9,712 bases of DNA, from NCBI RefSeq assembly GCF_027066465.1, contig NZ_JAMONU010000118.1:1-9712 (forward strand), given 5' to 3'. Source of the stretch: Thermococcus sp. (lineage in GTDB: Archaea; Methanobacteriota_B; Thermococci; Thermococcales; Thermococcaceae). This document shows positions 6,470-9,712 of the stretch, piece after piece (the stretch's first letter is position 1; each line of letters starts with the position of its first letter). The position numbers were made by a program, and so were the translations under genes. The notes below the pieces were generated by a model. That model was given only the letters and a program-made list of their open reading frames with translations. It was not told the origin of the DNA and did no database searches.

Positions 6470-7344
6470 TCCAGAGACCTCCCGGTGAGCTTTACAAAAA
6501 CATCCTCGAGGGTTGGCTCCTCTACCTTCACGAGCCTTATCTCACTGCCGCGCTTCAGCAGGGCCTCGATGAGCCTCGGCAGTTCTTCCCTCGGGTTGGG
6601 CGTCCTGAGTCTGAGCGCGTTGCCCTTAACAATCGCCCCGGGGATGCTCTCGGCCCCCCTGAGAATTCCCTCGACGTGTATCACGCTCTCCCCACCCGCG
6701 AGCTTCTTCAGTTCCTCGACGCTGCCAACGGCAACTACCCTTCCATCGCTGATTATCGCCACCCTGTCCGCGAGCCTTTCGGCCTCTTCCATGTAGTGGG
6801 TCGCCATTACGACGGTTTTTCCCTCGTCCCTGAACCCCAGGATAAGCTTCCACAGCTCTCTCCTCGAGGGAACGTCCAATCCGGCAGAGGGCTCGTCGAG
6901 GACAAGGATTTTGGGTTCGTGGAGAATCGCCGTTGCCAGGTTGAGCCTCTTCATCTGGCCTCCGCTGAGCTTCCCCGCCCTCTTGTCCGGCGGAAGGTTG
7001 AACTCCCTGATAACCTCGTCTACCCTCTCCTTTGGGGCGTTGTAGAGGTCCGCGTAAAACTCAAGGTTCTCCCTTACGGTCAGGTTTTCGTACGCTATGC
7101 TCTCCTGGGGGCAGTACCCTATCAGCGTGGCAGTTTCTTTGGAGAGAGGCCTTCCAAAGACGAGTATCTCCCCGGAATCGTAGGCCAGACCTTCGGTTAG
7201 GATTCGTATGAACGTCGTCTTGCCCGCCCCGTTTGGTCCGAGCAGTGCGAAAATCTCGCCCTCCTCTACCTCGAGGTTTATCCCCTTCAGAACTTCGGTC
7301 TCTCCGTAGCTCTTCCTCAGGTTCTTAACGATTAATGCCTTCAT
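6466..7344 (-). CDS. ABC transporter ATP-binding protein (DrrA/CcmA-like)
   Basis: Cytoplasmic ATPase subunit of 292 residues, partner of the permease encoded directly downstream. All nucleotide-binding motifs are intact: Walker A GPNGAGKT (36-43), Q-loop YCPQE with Gln80, signature LSGGQ (126-130), Walker B ILVLDE with Asp150 and catalytic Glu151, D-loop SAGLD, and switch His183 in ATHYMEEAERLADR. The C-terminal ~75 residues form the extra domain usual in this subfamily (DUF4162-like), ending EEPTLEDVFVKLTGR. The start is the ATG at 7344-7342; GGTG 5 bp upstream and the adjacent GGAGG serve as ribosome site. A TATA-like TTTAAA on the minus strand at 7382-7377 lies about 35 bp before the start and overlaps the stop of the methyltransferase gene. 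Confidence 0.95.
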   Translation of the reverse strand: MKALIVKNLRKSYGETEVLKGINLEVEEGEIFALLGPNGAGKTTFIRILTEGLAYDSGEILVFGRPLSKETATLIGYCPQESIAYENLTVRENLEFYADLYNAPKERVDEVIREFNLPPDKRAGKLSGGQMKRLNLATAILHEPKILVLDEPSAGLDVPSRRELWKLILGFRDEGKTVVMATHYMEEAERLADRVAIISDGRVVAVGSVEELKKLAGGESVIHVEGILRGAESIPGAIVKGNALRLRTPNPREELPRLIEALLKRGSEIRLVKVEEPTLEDVFVKLTGRSLE

Positions 7345-7374
7345 CCTCCCACCGGTTTAAGAAACGGCGGCGGT

Positions 7375-7383
7375 GATTTAAAC
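7375..7383 (-). promoter_or_regulatory. Putative TATA box of the ABC exporter operon
   Basis: The minus strand reads GTTTAAATC about 35 bp upstream of the ATPase start, giving a predicted leader of about 10 nt that still holds GGTGGGAGG. It overlaps the TAA stop of the upstream methyltransferase gene, so the exporter can be expressed independently. Confidence 0.5.
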
Positions 7384-8172
7384 CCGGGTGAAACTCTGAA
7401 ATTCAGAGTAAACCTCACCAGCGATTCTCCTTTTGGGACGCCTGAAGACGAGAACCTCAGAAACCCCCGAAACGCCGTGTTCGGAGGGAGTTATCAGGTT
7501 CGCATCCCTGAAGAAAATCCTTCCGATGGCAAGCAGCGAGGCCAAATCCCGGGCTCTTAACTCCATCTCAGCCATTTTCTTAAAGCCCGGAAGGATGTAG
7601 TAGCCCCTTCTCTCAACGCCCTTCCTGACGTCATAGCCCTCGTGAATTGAGACGATTGTCTCTGCACCCGTTCTTTCCACCGTGAAGTCCCTGTACATCC
7701 GGTTGTAAAGGAACCTGCCTATCCTGTCCGGTTCCTCGATGAAGAAGTACCCACCTTCGTCCAGAACTGATGCCACGCCGCTGAACAGCCGCACGGCATC
7801 GAAGGGGTCGAAATGGGGCATTGTATGACCCCAGAGAACCGCAAGGTCGTGTTCTTCCACCAGCTCTGGGAGTTGGAGGACGTCACCGGCAACCAGCCTA
7901 AGCTCCGGGTTGACCTCAGCAATTCCGAGCCATTCGCGAACCTTCTCCAAGTCTTCTTTTCTAACGTCCACGAGCGTCAGCTTCGATGCCGAAAAGGCCT
8001 TTGCCGCGGCCGCACCCGCTATTCCCGTTCCGGCGCAGAGGTCGAGAACACTTGAGGCACTTACCTTTTGGTTTTTGAAAAAGAGTAGCGTTGATTCAAA
8101 CCTCCTCCGGGCCCTCTCATGTTCCGGCTCCATCCACTGCCTGAAATACCTGTAATACTCTTCAAATGGCAT
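7378..8172 (-). CDS. Class I SAM-dependent methyltransferase
   Basis: Cytoplasmic protein of 264 residues with a Rossmann-type methyltransferase fold. Motif I is VLDLCAGTG (42-50), motif II is the acidic end of LTLVDV with Asp69, motif III is AGDVLQLP with Asp97, and motif IV is HDLAVLWGHTMPH (108-120). A C-terminal part of about 100 residues has no recognised signature, so the methyl acceptor (small molecule, protein or RNA) is open. The start is the ATG at 8172-8170. No Shine-Dalgarno precedes it, but a TATA element lies about 25 bp upstream, which points to a leaderless mRNA. The gene begins 34 bp after the end of the minus-strand C/D sRNA gene; no functional link to RNA modification can be claimed from that position alone. 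Confidence 0.87.
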   Translation of the reverse strand: MPFEEYYRYFRQWMEPEHERARRRFESTLLFFKNQKVSASSVLDLCAGTGIAGAAAAKAFSASKLTLVDVRKEDLEKVREWLGIAEVNPELRLVAGDVLQLPELVEEHDLAVLWGHTMPHFDPFDAVRLFSGVASVLDEGGYFFIEEPDRIGRFLYNRMYRDFTVERTGAETIVSIHEGYDVRKGVERRGYYILPGFKKMAEMELRARDLASLLAIGRIFFRDANLITPSEHGVSGVSEVLVFRRPKRRIAGEVYSEFQSFTRV

Positions 8173-8193
8173 GAGATACGTACGTCGTTTGAG

Positions 8194-8201
8194 TTAAAAA
8201 C
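8194..8201 (-). promoter_or_regulatory. TATA box of the methyltransferase gene (leaderless)
   Basis: The minus strand reads CTTAA followed by GTTTTTAA. Its centre is about 25 bp from the ATG at 8172, so the mRNA should begin at the start codon. It lies just past the 3' end of the minus-strand sRNA gene. Confidence 0.6.
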
Positions 8202-8205
8202 TTAA

Positions 8206-8262
8206 GGCCTCGGCTAACCCTCTTTTCATCACCGTCAGCGTGGCTAACGCTCGTCATCGGCC
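8206..8262 (-). ncRNA. C/D box guide sRNA, minus-strand member of a divergent pair
   Basis: Predicted archaeal 2'-O-methylation guide RNA that would bind L7Ae, Nop5 and fibrillarin. Reading the minus strand: stem arm GGCC (8262-8259), C box ATGACGA (8257-8251), 12-nt guide GCGTTAGCCACG (8250-8239), D' box CTGA (8238-8235), C' box GTGATGA (8232-8226), 12-nt guide AAAGAGGGTTAG (8225-8214), D box CCGA (8213-8210) and closing arm GGCC (8209-8206). Both spacings of exactly 12 nt, the short D'-C' gap and the closing stem fit the known archaeal architecture. The stem plus GAT before the GA of the C box gives the expected 3-nt kink-turn bulge. The terminal C and D boxes each deviate at one base; C' and D' are canonical. 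Target complements are CGTGGCTAACGC (D' guide) and CTAACCCTCTTT (D guide); I do not recognise the targets. Confidence 0.8.
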
Positions 8263-8270
8263 AAGGCTTG

Positions 8271-8302
8271 TTCTCCACAGGGTTTAAAAATACACTGGAG
8301 AA
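8271..8302. repeat. Inverted repeat TTCTCCA-N18-TGGAGAA around the shared sRNA TATA
   Basis: The arms are perfect 7-bp inverted copies (8271-8277 and 8296-8302), centred at 8286.5, the same centre as the TATA element and the two divergent sRNA genes. Each arm lies between TATA and the predicted start of one sRNA. It is either a trace of an inverted duplication or a symmetric promoter-proximal control site. Confidence 0.6.
8283..8292. promoter_or_regulatory. Shared TATA element of two divergent sRNA genes
   Basis: TTTAAAAATA reads as a TATA box in both directions; its TTTAAA core is self-complementary. The centre is about 24 bp from the predicted 5' end of the plus-strand sRNA (8310) and about 24 bp from that of the minus-strand sRNA (8262). 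That is the normal archaeal TATA-to-start distance on both sides, so one element appears to serve both genes. Confidence 0.65.
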
Positions 8303-8309
8303 TTGAACC

Positions 8310-8367
8310 GGGGGATGAGGAGCGTTTACCGGTCTGACCTGTGATGAGACTGGCACTGGCCGACCCC
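8310..8367 (+). ncRNA. C/D box guide sRNA, plus-strand member of a divergent pair
   Basis: Predicted archaeal 2'-O-methylation guide RNA. In order: stem arm GGGG (8310-8313), C box ATGAGGA (8315-8321), 12-nt guide GCGTTTACCGGT (8322-8333), D' box CTGA (8334-8337), C' box GTGATGA (8341-8347), 12-nt guide GACTGGCACTGG (8348-8359), D box CCGA (8360-8363) and closing arm CCCC (8364-8367). C and D each differ at one position from RTGATGA/CTGA. Those are the two bases that normally form the U-U pair of the kink turn, and here they become a G-C pair, a compensating change. The D' guide complement contains CCGGTAAACG, which from memory matches a conserved 23S rRNA stretch just before helix 69; the predicted methylated base would be the second G. 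The D guide complement is CCAGTGCCAGTC, with no target I can name confidently. Confidence 0.82.
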
Positions 8368-8376
8368 ACCGAAAGG

Positions 8377-8384
8377 CGTAAAAG
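8377..8384 (+). promoter_or_regulatory. Putative TATA box of the small membrane protein gene
   Basis: GAAAGG followed by CGTAAAAG lies about 36 bp upstream of the ATG at 8417, giving a predicted leader of only about 12 nt. The leader would hold the Shine-Dalgarno GGTGAT at 8406-8411. Read-through from the sRNA promoter is an alternative source of this mRNA. Confidence 0.45.
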
Positions 8385-8416
8385 TTGTTCTCACCAAAAT
8401 TTAATGGTGATGGTGG

Positions 8417-8737
8417 ATGGATTTTGCACTCTTCATGGAGCGCTACGGTTACAAGATACTCCTCGTGGTGCTCCTCGGTGGTGTCTTCGTCTTCATATTC
8501 GGAATGCTCGCCAAGTTCATGCACGCCGCTGGGTACTCATGGGGCGAGATTGAGTTCTTCTTCGGCCTCCTCGTTGCCGCGTCCCTCATCGGGGCCTTTG
8601 CCGGAAGGTTCATGAACACCGCGACGACCCTTTTCGGTCGGATAAGCTACCACTACAAGGCCAAGCTCTTCGAGGACGAGAAAAAGATTGAGAAGGAGAG
8701 GGAGAAACTCAAGGAGGAGGGCGGAAAGCTCTACTGA
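8417..8737 (+). CDS. Small two-span membrane protein, function unknown
   Basis: I do not recognise a characterised family. The product is 106 residues. Two hydrophobic segments (about 13-35 and 47-63) should form a membrane hairpin. The C-terminal ~30 residues (KLFEDEKKIEKEREKLKEE) are strongly charged and predicted to be helical or coiled-coil. The positive residues RYGYK and GRFMN flank the spans. The start is the ATG at 8417 with a strong GGTGAT Shine-Dalgarno 5 bp upstream. Codon use and the clean membrane-plus-charged-tail pattern support a real gene. It begins 49 bp after the plus-strand sRNA, and its last 7 bp overlap the end of the convergent upp gene. Confidence 0.8.
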   Translation: MDFALFMERYGYKILLVVLLGGVFVFIFGMLAKFMHAAGYSWGEIEFFFGLLVAASLIGAFAGRFMNTATTLFGRISYHYKAKLFEDEKKIEKEREKLKEEGGKLY

Positions 8738-9398
8738 ACCTTCACTGGGGCGCCGAATGCCCTGTCGCCGGCATCTCCGAGTCCCGGAAGGATGTAGCCC
8801 TTGTCGTTCAGCTCCCTGTCAACCTTTGCAACGAATATTTCGACCTCTGGGTGCCTCTCCCTTATCCTCTCTATTCCCTCGGGAGCCGCCAGCACTCCAA
8901 CGACAATCAGGCGCTTCGGCTTCCGTAGCGCTTGACCTCGTCGAGGACCTTAATCAGAGTCGAGCCGGTCGCTATCATCGGGTCGGCTACTATGACAGTA
9001 TCCTCTGGCCGTATCTCCGGAATCTTGACGTAGTTCATCTCAATCTCGAACTTTGGGGCCTTTCCGCGCGATGCCGAGACGATACCAACGCGCGCGTGGT
9101 CGAGCACCTTGATGAGGCCCTCCATCAGCGGAATCGCCGCGCGGAGAACTGTTATTATGACCACGTTGCGCCTGTCCCTGACGATTACGCCCTCTGTTTC
9201 CTCCAGCGGGGTTTTAACGGGAACCCTCTCGGTTTCCATCGTCTTCGTCAGCTCGTAGGCCATGTAACGGCCGAGCTTGACGAGGCCCTTCCTGAAGGCT
9301 ATCGGTCCTGTTCTCTCATCGCGAAGCTCCGTCAGAATCTCCATCAAAAACGGGCTGTCCTCGAAGGAGTAAACGCCTTCCCACCTTTCGGCCTTCAT
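8731..9398 (-). pseudogene. upp: Uracil phosphoribosyltransferase with a one-base frameshift
   Basis: Uracil salvage enzyme that makes UMP from uracil and PRPP. The start is the ATG at 9398-9396 with GGTGA 4 bp upstream. The first frame gives 158 normal residues, including VLRAAIPLMEG (84-94) and the PRPP-binding motif VIVADPMIATGSTL (135-148), and then RY at 157-158. The minus strand next reads TAC-GG-AAG: one base of a glycine codon is missing at about 8923-8924. The frame then runs into TGA at 8907, giving a 163-residue product. In the next frame the family sequence resumes at once with KPKRLIVVGVLAAPEGIERI and continues for 63 residues through the uracil-binding loop GYILPGLGDAGDR to the true stop TAG at 8733-8731. 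With one base restored, the protein would be about 222 residues, the normal size. Either a real inactivation or a sequencing error; the sequence alone cannot tell. Confidence 0.9.
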
Positions 9399-9428
9399 GC
9401 TCTCACCGCCCGCCACTCGGGGCGAGCC

Positions 9429-9435
9429 TTTATTA
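9429..9435 (-). promoter_or_regulatory. Weak TATA candidate for upp
   Basis: The minus strand reads TAATAAA about 34 bp upstream of the upp ATG, overlapping the stop codon of the upstream transporter gene. With only 34 bp between the two genes, co-transcription is equally possible. Confidence 0.3.
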
Positions 9436-9712
9436 GCCTTCCGGGTGTTTAACCGGGCTGGACTTTCCATGCTCTTTGGGCGTTTTTTCGATTATCGCCT
9501 TCATCCAGCTACCGCGGAGGAACCAGGCGAGGGCTATCAGCGCGCCGATGAAGTTGCTCAGCCCCATGCCGAAGAAAACTCCCCTGCTCGTGAAGTCGAA
9601 CAGTTCCGCCAGCGGAATCGTCAGTCCGAGGAGCGTTATCGCGCCGACGTAGCCGAAGGCGTAGCTCAGCGGAATCCTAAGGCCCCACAGGCGGATTATG
9701 CCGAGCAGCATC
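9433..9712 (-). CDS. MATE-family multidrug/organic cation transporter, C-terminal fragment
   Basis: Only the last ~93 residues are in the window; the gene starts to the right of 9712. The visible part has at least two membrane spans, a segment RLWGLRIPLSYAFGY, and GVFFGMGLSNFIGALIALAWF, followed by a short charged cytoplasmic tail. The RLWGLRIPL...GVFFGMGLSN pattern is characteristic of the C-terminal half of MATE (NorM/DinF-like) Na+- or H+-coupled efflux proteins, which expel cationic compounds across the cytoplasmic membrane. It ends with TAA at 9435-9433, 34 bp before the upp start. The assignment rests on a short region, so the subfamily is uncertain. Confidence 0.75.
   Translation of the reverse strand, partial: MLLGIIRLWGLRIPLSYAFGYVGAITLLGLTIPLAELFDFTSRGVFFGMGLSNFIGALIALAWFLRGSWMKAIIEKTPKEHGKSSPVKHPEG

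Noticed and set aside
6403..7200. Plus-strand open frame of 265 codons opposite the ABC ATPase
   Set aside because: The minus-strand gene has every ABC ATPase motif; the opposite frame shows no domain and no ribosome site or promoter.
7321..7329. GTT-N3-AAC motif resembling a SurR site
   Set aside because: It lies inside the ATPase coding sequence, encoded by required codons near the N-terminus, and a 6-base pattern is expected by chance.
8162..8553. Short open frames on both strands across the sRNA region
   Set aside because: They run through the C/D boxes and TATA elements, have no family similarity and lack suitable ribosome sites; the RNA genes explain the region better.
8688..9452. Plus-strand open frame of 254 codons opposite upp
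   Set aside because: It is antisense to the uracil phosphoribosyltransferase sequence, including its second half after the frameshift, and has no recognisable motif.
9399..9470. Longer N-terminus for upp starting at 9470
   Set aside because: The extension (about 24 residues) overlaps the upstream transporter's 3' end and is unlike the family; ATG at 9398 has a good Shine-Dalgarno and gives the usual N-terminus.
1..9712. CRISPR arrays, tRNA/rRNA genes, insertion sequences, attachment sites
   Set aside because: No regularly spaced repeats, cloverleaf, rRNA-like segment, transposase or terminal inverted repeats with target duplication were seen on either strand.

Overview
The window looks like chromosomal DNA of a hyperthermophilic euryarchaeon of the order Thermococcales, most likely Thermococcus. 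The evidence is the protein sequences (a Thermococcus-type glycerol kinase N-terminus, a DUF2334 protein, a lysine/glutamate-rich small membrane protein), Shine-Dalgarno sequences of the GGTGAT/GGAGG type, archaeal BRE/TATA promoters about 25 bp upstream of starts, very short intergenic gaps, and archaeal C/D box sRNA genes.

Layout. (1) 1-1983, minus strand: two adjacent glycerophosphodiester phosphodiesterase paralogs followed by glpK, which runs off the left edge. Together they would release glycerol or glycerol phosphate from phosphodiesters and phosphorylate glycerol. (2) 1984-2328: a 345-bp non-coding stretch with divergent promoters, a 15-bp hairpin palindrome, an 8-bp inverted repeat just upstream of a good TATA box, and a GC-rich, foldable leader. 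(3) 2329-5311, plus strand: an SLC45/sucrose-symporter-like MFS transporter, an N-terminally membrane-anchored alpha/beta hydrolase 3 bp after it, and a secreted DUF2334 (polysaccharide-deacetylase-like) protein with its own apparently leaderless promoter. (4) 5267-7344, minus strand: a two-gene ABC exporter (ATPase then ABC-2 permease, ATGA overlap), whose 3' end overlaps the DUF2334 gene by 45 bp tail to tail. (5) 7378-8172, minus strand: a class I SAM methyltransferase, apparently leaderless. (6) 8206-8367: two divergent C/D box guide sRNA genes. (7) 8417-8737, plus strand: a small membrane protein. (8) 8731-9398, minus strand: upp (uracil phosphoribosyltransferase), broken by a one-base frameshift. 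(9) 9433-9712, minus strand: the C-terminus of a MATE-type transporter, cut by the right edge.

The most interesting part is 8206-8367. Each sRNA has a C box, a 12-nt guide, CTGA as D' box, a canonical C' box, another 12-nt guide, a CCGA D box and a 4-bp closing stem. The two lie head to head, symmetric about a single TATA element near 8286 that sits about 24 bp from each predicted 5' end and is flanked by a perfect 7-bp inverted repeat. Their C-to-D' segments match at 19 of 25 positions. This looks like an inverted duplication of a guide RNA gene sharing one bidirectional promoter. The second point to check is the upp frameshift, which separates the PRPP-binding motif from the uracil-binding loop and is either a real loss of function or a sequencing error.
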